In this document: positions 11,429 through 22,435 of the stretch, in pieces
How the letters are laid out: the number at the start of each line of letters is the position of its first letter
How positions within the stretch are numbered: position 1 is the first letter of the stretch
Source of the DNA: Isoetes taiwanensis
Taxonomy: Eukaryota > Streptophyta > Lycopodiopsida > Isoetales > Isoetaceae
Length of the DNA stretch: 64,000 bases
Reading direction: 5' to 3'
Assembly: GCA_021234155.1 (NCBI GenBank)
Contig: JAJEKV010000156.1
Span: 1,024,230-1,088,229, forward strand
Position numbers and translations under genes: made by a program
Notes under the pieces: model-generated
The model's input: only the letters and a program-made list of their open reading frames with translations
Databases searched by the model: none
Told to the model about the DNA's origin: nothing

Positions 11429-12841
11429 TGTATCATCGATGCAACATTTTCTACCATCTTATTTCTTGAATCAGAAGGTTCTTTCTATGTAAAATGATAG
11501 GATCAAAGCGCTACGATTAATGAATTTTGCTTGCAAAATGCCAGACTCTCATAGCTTGATGTTCATTCCAAATACATAAATTTGGTGGCATGCAAAAGCA
11601 GTTGTTAAGGGTCAATTCCAAGAACATTATAGCGGTAGTATTTTACAACGCATTTAACAACCTGCATTTTCATAAACTATATAGATAAATCACGCTTACC
11701 TTTGCCTGGTTAATGTTTCCAATGCTTGCCGAATGTTTTCAAAAACATGATGGTTCTCGTCATCCTCTTGAATACCTAGTTTTCGTAGGTGATTCCATAA
11801 GGTCTCTGCATATAAAATAAAGCCACAACTCTTTAGTCAAGAAGTTACTGTTCCAAAGAAGCCATTAGATAAGCGCCTGCAAGGGCAATTCATAAGGTTA
11901 GGGTGTATTTTCCAAAGAATATGCCTTCAGTGTTTTTAATAGAGTTTAAGGAAGAACAAAATTGACGTAAGATCTCTACCAAGGTTCCATTCTATTAGGC
12001 AGAATATGTAGTTCTCAATGGCAACATCGCATTTTTACTCACAATAGCAACTTAACAATTAAAAAGCATCAGTAAACTCAAGTAGAAAATAGGCAGCCCT
12101 GAAGTTTCTTTATGGTGTAAAGACTTAATTGCAATTGCAGTGTCCTATATACAAAACAGGGTTCACAGATAACAGCAGCAACTCCTTCCTTGCCATAGCT
12201 GCAGGCTGTAACAGGTTTTCTACTCTCATAGGTAACGTGAAAATACACATGCATGGGACAACTGATTTGGATCAATGCCCTGTGCAAAACGATACCAACA
12301 AAATACGTCAAGTAGACTAACCTTCTGAACAATTATCACCACTAAGTTGAATAATCCCCACCACAATAAGCGCCAAAGCGGACAATGCCGAGGATTCCTT
12401 TGTATCGACATACTTCTTTCTCATCTCGTCATCCAAGGCGCTTCTTAATACATACAACTTTTGCGCTTCTGGGACAGCTGTAAGCATGGAATGTATGTAA
12501 TAACCATACAAATTAAACATGAACTCCATAAGTACTACATACTCACCCTGAGAAGCATGCTTGCCGCGAGCTTTAGAAGGAGCCCGAACACGTTGAAGCT
12601 CCTTCATCTCCAGGCCAAAGGTAGCAAGAAGCCTTGCCTGTGCTAGCTTAATAATGAGTCCGGGAAGACCTCTATGCTTGTAGTTTTTAGTAACAAGTTG
12701 GGTGATTTCTTCTCTGCGAACAGGGGCACCTGATTGCGAGTAATTTTTGAAGAGCATAAAACGCATGACTTCTGCTACCAATCCTTCGGTTTCTTCCTTG
12801 GAAAGACAGCTCTGCGAGAGGTCGACCTCATCTCCCTCCAT
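10948..12841 (-). CDS. NSE3: NSE3 / MAGE-domain subunit of the SMC5/6 complex
   Basis: Five exons, complement(join(10948..11001, 11067..11181, 11700..11805, 12322..12477, 12547..12841)), give 241 residues plus stop with all junctions GT-AG and in phase. NSE3 is the MAGE-family winged-helix subunit that pairs with NSE1 and NSE4 in the SMC5/6 DNA-repair complex in the nucleus. Visible features are EETEGLVAEVMRFMLFKNY, GLPGLIIKLAQARLLATFG, LWNHLRKLG and the C-terminal YIQREKI with YNLAEKALDESI, all in MAGE-domain order. The 69-nt intron at 12478-12546 is a multiple of three and lacks stops, so it can be read through. The chosen start is the ATG at 12841 (MEGDEVDLS); in-frame ATGs farther upstream near 12987-12994 are possible. 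The last two exons lie in the right arm of the palindrome. Confidence 0.9.
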
Positions 12842-13199
12842 CGCTGGACCTTTTGGGTCCAAATGGCGCGAAATAGAAGATTTAGTGCTAGGGAACCGGC
12901 CGGTTTGAGGGGTTCCCGGCGGGAAACCGGCAGCGGCGACCATCCAAAAACCAGGAATTCTTTTGGTGCACTTCTTTCTAAGATCATACGCCACGCTCTG
13001 TATACAAATGGAAATGGGGTCGCAAATTCCGTGTGATCTTCAACCTCGTGCTGACACCTGTCATGTCCCTACAATCCGGAATGGAAAGAGGCAAGCACAT
13101 TCCGCGCATATCAAATTTGACAGGCTGCTGCCGGTTGTCCAGACATTAACAGAGCAACCAGAGCAAAAACTAAAATCGTCAACTATGGGATTTGAACCC
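12842..13199. other. NSE3 upstream region
   Basis: This presumably holds the NSE3 5' UTR and promoter, reading leftward. No TATA box that I would defend is visible. Near 13185-13210 the minus strand contains GTGGGTTCAAATCCCA, a tRNA T-arm-like stem, but no complete tRNA can be folded around it. Confidence 0.35.
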
Positions 13200-13530
13200 A
13201 CAAATCCGAAACAGTGTAGGAAAACTAAATCAGTGTAGAAGAACGTTAGGAAAATGCTGTAAATCGTGAAAACTCTGCAACAGAGTTACTGTGATGGCTC
13301 CTCAGGGCTTAAAATAGCATGTAGATGCCGGATTTGTTCAGCCTAAAGCAGGCCCAGAGGGCCGATTTGCTCTACAAAAGCAAGAAATAACCAAATCAGT
13401 AGAAGAACATTTGGAAAATGCGGTAAATCAAGAACGCTCTGCAACAAATACTGTGATCCTACCGGATTTGCTGCCAAGATCAGCCTAAAGCAGGTCCAGA
13501 GAGCCGATTTACCCTATAAAAGCATCATGG
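13200..13530. repeat. Tandem direct duplication, about 160 bp, two copies
   Basis: Copy one (about 13218-13375) and copy two (about 13395-13525) share in order a GTAGAAGAAC block, GGAAAATGC-GTAAATC, CTCTGCAAC, CCGGATTTG, CAGCCTAAAGCAGG and GAG-GCCGATTT. They are diverged but clearly collinear. No coding content is seen. Confidence 0.7.
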
Positions 13531-13798
13531 AGCAATAATATAGCACGGCTACCTGCATGCAAGAAATAATAGCACAAGACGAGCCGGGAAGCATATCCTA
13601 AGCTTCTGCCTGGAAGAAATCGGCCTCGAAACATCCTTACCTTGGAAAAAACCGCTATTTGCCATGCAAACTCTGAATACCTGTAAGCAGAAACAAAGAA
13701 AGATGAAAAATAAGGCAAGCGCCATAGAAACACTGAAAAACTGAAGAATAGGGCGCATCCGGTCTTGGAAAATTTGAGGCAAATACCAAATCGTTGAG

Positions 13799-13897
13799 CG
13801 CCATAGCCACTGAGGTGAGCGCCATCAAGCGCCACCGCCATCGCCGAACTGCCATCAAGCGCCACTGCCATCGCCATCAAGCGCCACTGCCATCGCT
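13799..13897. repeat. GCCATCAAGCGCCAC minisatellite
   Basis: Short direct repeats of GCCATCAAGCGCCACTGCCATC with small length changes, four or so units. The repeats open several spurious frames on both strands. Confidence 0.75.
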
Positions 13898-13950
13898 AAA
13901 GTTCATTGAAAAAATGGGGGCAAATTTGTTCCCCATTTCCATGTTGTACC

Positions 13951-14104
13951 CGGCATATGGTTACCGGTCCCACATTCGGTGTGGCGGTGACCATCGCCTC
14001 GCCCGCCGGCCGCGGGGGCCCCACCGTCCACACACCTAATGTGGTCCCGGTGGCGCCGGAGCTGTCACCGCCACACCGGAATGTGGGACCGGTGGCCATG
14101 CCGC
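13951..14104. repeat. GC-rich foldback (MITE-like) with 40-bp arms
   Basis: The left arm (13951-13991) contains ACCGGTCCCACATTCGGTGT and GGCGGTGAC; the right arm (14064-14104) is its near-perfect reverse complement. The 70-bp centre contains another imperfect copy of the same stem (CCACACACCTAATGTGG). This GC-rich island contrasts with the AT-rich surroundings. No target duplication is evident. Confidence 0.75.
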
Positions 14105-14161
14105 CATACAAGAAAGACAAAGCATTAGTATCATCAACAAAAGACCTAGGAAATTACTAGA

Positions 14162-15001
14162 TTATAGAGACAAAATAAAACTGCTACACGCTAATGTACT
14201 CAGAAAGCAAATTTTATGCACTTCATGCACGTGCTCCAAAGTAATTGCTTCTGGATATATTACAATACGCAGACCAATATCGATAAACACGTCACTTCCA
14301 GCTAAGGGCAAACATCTCCCTGGTTCACCAAAGCTAGGCTCCAAAACAACATGAGCCATTGGATGCTTAATAAAGGAACCTCCCCAGAGCCCTTTACCAA
14401 GTCGTTGTGCCCATGGAACGGCTGATTCATATGTAGAGAAATAACCTGGAGAATGATGCATAACCTTGGCTCCTGCAGTTCCCAATGCAAAAACCCACCA
14501 TTAAAAAGATTTTGTATAGACTTTCCTAGATCATCCACTTCTACTTTAAGATTCTTCACATTGGTTTCAATCTGCAATGCATGATCATCCAGTTTCCCAT
14601 TCATCTCCTTTCTTAAACCTTCAATCTCCTGCCCTAATTTCATATCAACAATTTCTAGCTGCACTTGCATCCACTTTATGGTCTTTTTCGAGAACTGCTC
14701 CAGCTCCTTGACCTGCTCAGAAGTAGAAAGCTCGGCTAGGGATGGTTCCCTTCATGGTTGATGTTGAAACCCTATAACTACCTCTGACATTATCATCCCG
14801 TAAATCCCCGTTAGAAGATGGCTTTGAACCTAAACGCTTTGTATGGTGAACTTGATCATCCATATTATCAGCTCTACTGCCTCTTCTTTTAGTAGAAGAT
14901 GACCTGGCAGATGCAATAGGTTCCACTTGCAAAGGAGTGCCAGAAGTTGCCGTTGTAGAATGTGAAGTTGTGGTATCCTGCTCATTATGTGACCTATCCA
15001 T
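14162..15001 (-). CDS. Unidentified coiled-coil gene fragment
   Basis: Reading leftward from an ATG at 15001, one frame gives a Ser/Thr-rich basic stretch (MDRSHNEQDTTTSHSTT, KRRGSRADN) to about 14740. After a frame change or intron, about 14670-14500 reads as a heptad-like coiled coil (MQVQLEIVDMKLGQEIEGLR, KLDDHALQIETNVKNLKVEV). I do not recognise a family and exon borders are uncertain. It may be the 3' part of the gene whose apparent start lies near 15950, or a transposon-related protein. Confidence 0.35.
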
Positions 15002-15189
15002 ACTTTTATTTAAAAGCTTCTACTTGCAGATTCAACCCAAAAAAACAAGGTGCTGCGCACGGAGGGTTGCCCTCCATGGCCGGAGGGTGAAGTGGCTTAA
15101 ATCATAGTTCAAAGTCATAGTTTAAAGTCATAGTTCAAAGTTATGGTTAAACCATAACCCTGAACATTTGGAAACAGAATTCTCTGTAG

Positions 15190-15950
15190 CCAGACGACCT
15201 ACCTTTATCTTCCAAAATGCAGCCAAAGAGTTTGGCAACCTGTAAAATAAAGAACACACGAATTTCAGAACTGAATACAATGATACGAAATAAAGCTTTG
15301 CTGTTAGGCAAGCGGAAAGTATCTCACATAAATTGAAGCCTGTGGAGCTGCAAACACATCGAATATCTCATTGTTTGGCTTGGTCTTCTGGAGCATCTTC
15401 ACTTGTAAAATATTAAGCAGATCAGGATAAAAAGCTTTAGGCATACGCTTTTGCATTCTATTGTACAATTCATTGGATGCATTCCCCTATTTCAAATTGT
15501 TATTTGCCAGAATGAATTGTAGGTCTTGTAATTTTCTTATATGCCTGGTTTGCAACATCCAAGCTTGAATAATTGGCAAGCAATCTGACAAGATGGTCAC
15601 CTAAAACTCCAATTCAATCAAGGGGATTATGAATCATGAGAGATTGCACGGCTTGGCACAATAGCATTTGCATCTCTCCATATTCAAGCCCTAGTTCAAG
15701 GAAATACTTGGCTTATGGGGAAGGTTTAAGCATCACAATCTTCAATCTGCCACAACCTATACAAAGCCGATGAGTTTAAAGACACCCACCATGCATTGTC
15801 AGCGCGTAATCCTCCTCTAGAAGAAGTCCTAACCTCCATAAACATTGCCTCTTTTTCATTGGTAGAAACATGTGAAACTCTGTATTCATCAAATCTTTCT
15901 ATAAAAAAACGGTGAATTTCTGATAGTAGTTGATTACTTACACCTGCCAT
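15190..15950 (-). CDS. Unidentified multi-exon gene or relic
   Basis: On the minus strand, an ATG at 15950 opens 74 codons beginning MAGVSNQLLSEIHRFFIERF. Lower down, 15420-15345 reads RMPKAFYPDLLNILQVKMLQ and ends at a GTGAGA donor after PQASIY. A further short exon near 15240-15205 reads VAKLFGCILEDK between a consensus acceptor and a GTAGGT donor. The exon-like pieces are consistent with one spliced protein, but in-frame stops near 15600-15700 suggest decay or unmodelled introns. No family was identified. Confidence 0.35.
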
Positions 15951-15960
15951 ATTGCATATT

Positions 15961-18651
15961 CTTGCAGATTGACTGAGATTCTTTTTCTACATAACTTGCC
16001 CGATTGACGTAATATATGTCTGCATTGATCAATAATTATGCCACCAATTGAGACAAAGTAAATGCTATGCTCACCGAGTAAATGGCTTAAATTCTCTTAT
16101 TCATGGCCTTTCCATTCCATTCCGCTCCGATCCATTCCACTCCTGGTTTCTGATGAGAATATACGAAATCTATGTCCATTCCCGACTCCTTGAAAAAGCA
16201 TATTAATATTGCTGCCTTACCACTAAGCGGAAGAAATCTCCAACCTCTTTTCTTCCTTCCTTTGCTTGATACTCACCGTGGGGGCAGCGAGTTTTAGTTT
16301 GCATCATGATCATGATAGGATAGCACTCAAAGCAATTTTCATGCATAATAATGCAACCTGGTGATTGTTTGCAAATAAATAAATGGCAACACTAGCCATA
16401 GCGGAATTAACGTTTGAGTTCTTGCCAACGGCAGTATCTATCATGGTTTTAACGATAGGAAAGGCGTTGAGAATTACCGAATTCAAAAGCGGTCGATCAG
16501 AATATCCGGACTCACAACCATACCACTCAACCTACGTTTTCAATGGCCGGCATTTGGTAGCAATCCACCGTCGTGATCGAAGGGAAGTTAATCATGTTGA
16601 ACAGTCGGGACTTCTTATTTTGATGCAAGAACAAAATGATGGAGCTATTGCTACCGCCATAGTCGTGCATGGAACTGCCATTAAGAAAATAAAAAAAACC
16701 ATGGTAAACCCCAAATTAGTAAAACCCCACCTACAAGTGGATGCATCTTAGGTAAACCCCAACTAGTATAATCGCCGAATGCACGGCGGAGGGGAAGCCG
16801 ACAGACGAAGGAGAAACGGAAACGAAGGAAGCAGAAACAGAGGAGGGAAGGTCGGAGAACAGCAGAAGTGATTTTCAAGGACTTTCTAATTTTCATGGCC
16901 GACCGATGCGAAATTAAGAAATCTAATGGTGAGATTAAAAACAGCTGATGTGGCACGACACGTGGCATAGCTAGGAATGCAGGAAAGTGGGCAGGGGGAG
17001 GTTAGGCAACCCTGCTAAAAAAACTATGAGAATAGGGCAAAACGTTGCATTGCATGACGGCTTGACCCTAAACCGATCACAAGGGAAAGGTGTGCCAGAT
17101 CAGCTCATAAGCCGGATCGATTCAACCAGCATGCAAGTAATGAAGTTCTTAGGGTTCGTGCCTTTGCCCCGCATTGAAAATGCGACCTTATTCGTGGTAA
17201 AGCCTTGTTTGTTTGTCTCGGTTAGTGATGAAACAAAAAAAGGCCCAACTTTTTGATCTTGCAAGGAGGAAGATTCGAGATCCGCAATCCTATGCATGGT
17301 AGAAGTAATCTGCGGCCTGATCCCATTAACTTGTTTCGAAAGAATGGTAAACACAAGATGCAATATGATAGCAAGCTTCCGATCGGATGGAAGGATCCAA
17401 TGTGGAGGCAAGATTCTAAAGCATAGCAACTCTAGCGTAATCTTCTCAACCTAAGGAGCAAAACCAAGAACGGTGACGAGATCAATCAATGTAGATCCAA
17501 CTTAACCGTGTTCTTTGCTTGGGGTTTTTTGTGGAGTCTTGAACTCATTTTTCAAGTTTGGTTTATTTGAGTTCACGTCTAGATCTTTCCACGAATTTTT
17601 AACTGATATAAGCTTAGAAAAACTATTGCAGCGTTAAAAAATTGCTTGAGTGCATGCAATTTATTTTGTACTCTTAAATTCGTTTGGTAAGTGTTATACA
17701 CAAATAATCGGGGTCTTTTTGAAGATATGAGATTTGGCAGCTTACTATATAGGTTGTACAGGTGCATAGAAGTTAAAAAAGAAAGCCTCATATCCTCCTT
17801 AAAATCCAGAATTTCAATCAAATGAATCTGAGTCCTGGGTGATTGAAATTCTTAATCATGCAGTTTGCTCCTAGTTGCTGTACTGACTATGGGCTTATTT
17901 TCTCAATACAAAACCTGGCATATGTAAACTAATATACTTTAAAACACGGTGGCCTCAGCCTTCAGTTGGATAGGCCAGCATTATGTACTAGTATGTTTAC
18001 TGCATGCATGCTGTTCTTGACTGCATACTAAAAAAGGTTGTGCTGAATTATGGTGTGCTAAATACATGGCATATCTAGACTCAAGATTTACATCATGATT
18101 AAATTTTATGGCACTCCAGGGTAGATTATCATGCATGCATCCTCTGGCATAGGAGTTGGAACTCTTAAACATACAAGCAGCGCCTTACTATAGTATGGTC
18201 TGTATTTTAACAGATTGTGGCCACTCTTGTTTTGACACCATGTTGTTGTTAATGGATTTAGCCTTTATGCTTTAAAACAATGTAGTCTCGGCCTTCTTAC
18301 TTTGGGACACTATCATTTACTCTCAGGTTAAGCTGGTTAACTCTATAGTTCAGTAATGCTATCCTGCTACATTACACTCTATGATTCACAAGATCTGCAG
18401 TGACCTATCCCTCATGTTTTATATCAGTAATTTGCATATGCTTCCAGCTCTCATGTTTTAAATTTCGTGTTTTATGTTTTATGTTTAATTTGTGGGTGAC
18501 GGGCGATAAGCCAAGGATAGTTCATTGCTTACCTGTTAGCACTAGCAGTTTTACCCTCATAAGGCTAATTATTGCTATGTTTGCTACAGGTAACCGAACT
18601 TCCTTTTCCCATCTCTTGTAAGATTGGTGTTTCAAAGATTATGCTGGTTCG
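15961..18651. other. Gene-poor stretch
   Basis: A 122-codon + frame at 16383-16751 (MATLAIAELTFEF...) matches nothing I recognise and overlaps a short repeat of GTAAACCCCAA near 16705-16760. The rest holds only short frames and AT-rich intron-like DNA. The sequence just before 18652 is the target of the LINE insertion. Confidence 0.35.
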
Positions 18652-18741
18652 AATATTTCAGTTGCAAGCCCTTCTGCGATATTCTGCAAGCCCTTCAGGA
18701 CTTTTGTTTCTTCCCTCCCTAACAGTGATAACCCTTCCAGT

Positions 18742-21213
18742 ATGAAGGACTGGGTCGAGAAGTCCAAGCTTATAAAGGATTGGGTTAAAAAATGGGGTAA
18801 GAACAGGGCCAAGGAGTTTAAAAGAGACAAAGAGGAGGTGTACAATCTGCTGAGATTGGTGAAGCAAGACTTGCTAGTAGACCCGTATAATATAGCTAAT
18901 CAAAATTTGGAGGAGGAAATAGAAGGAAAAGCCAAAGCAATTGAAGAGATAGAGGCTAGGGGGGCGGCTGTCCGCTCGAAAACCAAATGGTATGCTGAAT
19001 TAGATCATGAAAATTCTAAATGTTTCTTCAGAATGGCAGGGGCAAGATTGGCAGAAAACAGCATTTTATCGGTCAAGGATGATAACTCTAATGTACTAGA
19101 AGATCAGCCGGAAATCAGATCATTCATAAGGGCCAGTTTTGAAAAGCAATTTAAGGAAGACCCTCTGCCTAATTCATATCATCCGAGATTAGCCTCTTGG
19201 TTGAACAATCTGGATTGGGGGGAGAGAGTTACCCAGGATGAAAATAAACTTCTACTCCGTAATCTGGGGAAGGATGAGATCTACAAGACTCTATGTTCTC
19301 TAGCAGCGGGGAAATCCCCGGGCCCAGATGGCTTCCCCCCGGAATTCTTTGTTGAATTCTGGGATGTGCTGGGGAATGATTTTACCAGAGCAGTATGTGG
19401 AGCATGGGCCTCACGTTCCTTGCACCCGACACTAGCAGCCGGTTTTATCACCCTTGTTCCCAAGGTTTCCAGGCCTTTAAATCTCGGGGAATGGAGACCC
19501 ATTGCACTCACGAATGCCATCTATAAAGTGATTATGAAGGCCATTGCTAATCGTCTAAAACCTATTCTTAACAGAGTCATTTGGCAGGAGCAATCGGCCT
19601 TCTTGCCAGGGAGGTATATATTGGATAACTACCTTGCAGCAAAAGAGGGTCTACATTGGTGTCAAGCTTCCAAACAAAAATGTGTGATGGTCAAGATGGA
19701 TTTTAGAAAGGCCTATGACTCCCTCAGATGGGAGGCGCTGCGTGAGGTCATGAGTCGTTTGGGCTTTGATTCGCAGTTTATTCACCTGGCTATGGGGATG
19801 AATAGTACTGCATCTGCCTCGGTGCTAGTTAATGGGCAACCATCTGGACTGTTTAACCTCAAGAAAGGCATAAGACAAGGCTGTCCCCTGGCTCCTTACC
19901 TGTTCCTCATTATGGCAAATCTGTTATCCAGGATGGTCCAACTAAAAGAGTCAGAAGGGAATCTAGAAGGACTTACCCTCCCTGGAGGTACGGAAAAGTT
20001 AACAATTATGCAATACGCAGATGATACTTTTATGTTCCTCAGGTATGATGATAACAGCTTCCACTCGTTTCGAGAAATCCTTCTGTCTTTTGAGATTATC
20101 TCTGGAATTGGTCTTAATGCAAATAAGTGTACTGTGCTATGGGCTTCGGAAAGTGATATTGATCCTCGTGCTAGGGGTCTGGGCTTTCCAGTTGTGGCAG
20201 CTGGAGGGATAGTAACACTCCTTGGTCTTCCTCTAGCTCTTTCTGATGGTGTTAAGGGCCTCTGGACCCCTATACTAGACAAGCTTAGAAGGAAAGTGGG
20301 TCTCTGGTCTACCAAATCCCTAGCCACCTCGGGGCGTGTGACAGTGGCTAACTCAGTCCTAATGGCCTCCCATATTTATTATTCGTCAGTTATGGTTGCT
20401 CAAAAGGGGATATACAACCAAATGCAGGTTATTATCAGGAAATTCATTTGGGGAGGAATGGCTAAAGTGGCCTGGGATGAGCTCTGTCGTGATAAAAAAG
20501 ATGGAGGGCTGGGATGCAAGGACCCATTCTTACAAGCACAGGCTTTGGCAGCCAAATTTGTTTGGCGGACATTACAAGGTGAGTCCTCCGAAGCATCTCC
20601 CGCTTTAAAATTTGTATCTTACTGGTTGAAGCAAGGCAAGCTCCTGCACAAACCTTCTCTCCCTAGAGATGAGCTGGGCTCCCTATACTTTGGCTTTAAG
20701 GTGGCCCCTGGCACGTCCTCAGGTATGAGAAAGATCCTCCAGGCATGGGGACAGGTGCTCCATCTATTCACGCCCATGGATCCTCCTGAGAATGCAGGTG
20801 GATTTAGCTTATTCTGGAACATCAAGATCTGGGAGAGAAATGGTCTTCCTTTGGCTCTCTCACACCCTCGTATTTTCGTCAAATGGAAGAGCTCTGGAAT
20901 AACAATGCTGCAACATCTTTGGGCTAATGGTAAGTGGGTATGCTGGACCACATTCAAGGATAGAATCCAGGCTCCTGGAGAAGGAGACCGTAAAGTACTG
21001 AAGGAAATCTTATGGAATGCTACCAATTTATCTGGTACCATGGGGCCTTGTGAGAAATGGCTACTTGACGGGCAAACACAGTATAGTGTGGCAAAGATCT
21101 ATAGCGCCATGTGCCAGGATAGTCCCTTGAAAGCTGAGGAAAGACTAGGAGTGAGTAACTCAGTAGCTAAGAATGTTTTAGCGAACTCATGGAAAACTAT
21201 CTTTGTTCCGTGA
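18742..21213 (+). CDS. LINE ORF2 reverse transcriptase (823 aa, partial)
   Basis: Non-LTR reverse transcriptase that would copy its own RNA at a nicked target. Motifs in order: KSPGPDGFPPEFF (RT1 region, about residues 191-203), WRPIALTNAIYKV (RT2), KMDFRKAYDSLRWE (RT3, catalytic Asp), GIRQGCPLAPYLF (RT4), MQYADDTFMFL (RT5, YADD catalytic pair intact) and the downstream thumb. The N-terminal endonuclease is missing because of 5' truncation; the first ATG of the surviving frame is at 18742. The frame ends at a TGA at 21211-21213, before the C-terminal zinc knuckle. That knuckle continues in two other frames to 21773, so the protein is frameshifted. Confidence 0.93.
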   Translation: MKDWVEKSKLIKDWVKKWGKNRAKEFKRDKEEVYNLLRLVKQDLLVDPYNIANQNLEEEIEGKAKAIEEIEARGAAVRSKTKWYAELDHENSKCFFRMAGARLAENSILSVKDDNSNVLEDQPEIRSFIRASFEKQFKEDPLPNSYHPRLASWLNNLDWGERVTQDENKLLLRNLGKDEIYKTLCSLAAGKSPGPDGFPPEFFVEFWDVLGNDFTRAVCGAWASRSLHPTLAAGFITLVPKVSRPLNLGEWRPIALTNAIYKVIMKAIANRLKPILNRVIWQEQSAFLPGRYILDNYLAAKEGLHWCQASKQKCVMVKMDFRKAYDSLRWEALREVMSRLGFDSQFIHLAMGMNSTASASVLVNGQPSGLFNLKKGIRQGCPLAPYLFLIMANLLSRMVQLKESEGNLEGLTLPGGTEKLTIMQYADDTFMFLRYDDNSFHSFREILLSFEIISGIGLNANKCTVLWASESDIDPRARGLGFPVVAAGGIVTLLGLPLALSDGVKGLWTPILDKLRRKVGLWSTKSLATSGRVTVANSVLMASHIYYSSVMVAQKGIYNQMQVIIRKFIWGGMAKVAWDELCRDKKDGGLGCKDPFLQAQALAAKFVWRTLQGESSEASPALKFVSYWLKQGKLLHKPSLPRDELGSLYFGFKVAPGTSSGMRKILQAWGQVLHLFTPMDPPENAGGFSLFWNIKIWERNGLPLALSHPRIFVKWKSSGITMLQHLWANGKWVCWTTFKDRIQAPGEGDRKVLKEILWNATNLSGTMGPCEKWLLDGQTQYSVAKIYSAMCQDSPLKAEERLGVSNSVAKNVLANSWKTIFVP

Positions 21214-21773
21214 AGATCCGGTTCTTTTTAGATGGTTAGCTCGGCAAGGAGGACTCGAGACAAAAGAAAATCTATGTAGCAAGGGTATTGTAAGGGATGA
21301 TAAGTGTCCTCTTGGTCGTTTAGCTAGCTCGCGGAGATCCACGGAGCACCTATTCCTCCGCCCATGTGTAGCGGAATTCTCGGCAAAGGGTCCTCTTTGG
21401 TCTGCCCTATTATTGGGCTCATGATGCACCAATTGGTATGGCCGAGTTGGTACCGGGTTCGCACAAGTCTTTGATAGAGGCCTCCTTGGTAAATCTGGCA
21501 CTCTGGGTGATCTGGAAGCATCGGTGTGATGTAGCGCTGGGAGGTCAAGCTGTCTCTATCAGGAAGTTAAAAAACTCCTTCAACCTGGAAGTTGCCTTGA
21601 TGGCTTTATCACATCATAGGAAAAAAGGCAAGGAGTACAATAAGGGGCTTGATAGACTAGGGACCCTGGTGGGGTTCTATTCCTACTTCAAATGCCATTG
21701 GGTGGATACTGATAACTCTGTTGACGAAGAAGCCACGACCTGTGGATCTGTTCCCTTAACTATTCAGGTTTGA
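21203..21773 (+). pseudogene. Frameshifted C-terminus of LINE ORF2
   Basis: Two successive frames (21203-21424 and 21438-21773) continue ORF2: LFRWLARQGGL, then KCPLGR with TEHLFLRPC (a zf-RVT knuckle in which the second Cys appears lost), then LALWVIWKHRCDVALGG. At least two frame changes separate them from the RT frame, so this copy cannot make full-length ORF2 protein. Confidence 0.85.
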
Positions 21774-22037
21774 GAATCGCTAAGGGGATCTAACTATGGA
21801 ATGGAGCGGCCTCTCCCTGTAGTACCCACCCCTGGGAGAAGAAAGGTGCCTTCCCTTATAGTACCCTACAGGTGGAGAAGATGAGGAGACGCTCTCTATA
21901 GTACATTTGTTTTGACCCCCTGGAACATCCCTTTTGTTCTACTTACCCTTAAGGGGTACCTGTCGTACATATCTTTTCTACTTTCTATATATATACACAT
22001 ACTTACCCTCAAAAAAAAAAAAAATATTTCAGTTGCA

Positions 22038-22435
22038 TCTTTCTTCTACAAAGAAATTTATTGTAATTACTACTGTGGTATGGTTTTTCTGTGCCTATGG
22101 ACTTGATCTACAGGAATCATAGCACTTGTTGCATGGTACATTTATGGCAATTTAATTGTCAAACTTGCATGTTGTATTTAATTGTCAAACTTGCATGCTG
22201 CATTTGGCTGTCACACTGCTAGATACAGTTTCTGTTGATACTTTTTATCTCTTTAATACATATTTTACATTATGCTTCTCTCTCCTTAGACACAAAATAA
22301 TGGTATCTTCTGACCTAATATGGCATAGTTTCTTTAAAAACAGCATAATCTGATATTTCTTTTGAGGTATGCACTCCATTGCTGCACAGCCAGTAGTGAT
22401 TGCTTATTTGTGTGCACAGTTTTTGGACAGTAAAC
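22038..22435. other. AT-rich spacer with small tandem duplication
   Basis: At about 22155-22205 TTTAATTGTCAAACTTGCATG is repeated in tandem. No coding region is evident. Confidence 0.4.

Larger units (their letters stand above)
18667..22022 (+). mobile_element. 5'-truncated L1-type LINE with 15-bp target duplication
   Basis: The element is flanked by AATATTTCAGTTGCA at 18652-18666 and again at 22023-22037, a perfect 15-bp target duplication, and ends in a poly(A) run (22011-22024) that overlaps the duplication. It lacks ORF1 and the endonuclease, so reverse transcription stopped within ORF2. The tail upstream of poly(A) has imperfect repeats of TATAGTACC around 21815-21905. Confidence 0.95.

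Noticed and set aside
13180-13215. Possible tRNA gene on the minus strand (GTGGGTTCAAATCCCA)
   Set aside because: Only a T-arm-like stem is present; no D-arm, anticodon arm or acceptor stem could be matched.
16383-16751. 122-codon + frame as a gene
   Set aside because: No recognisable domain, ends in repeat sequence, no supporting splice or promoter signal; kept only as a note in the spacer entry.
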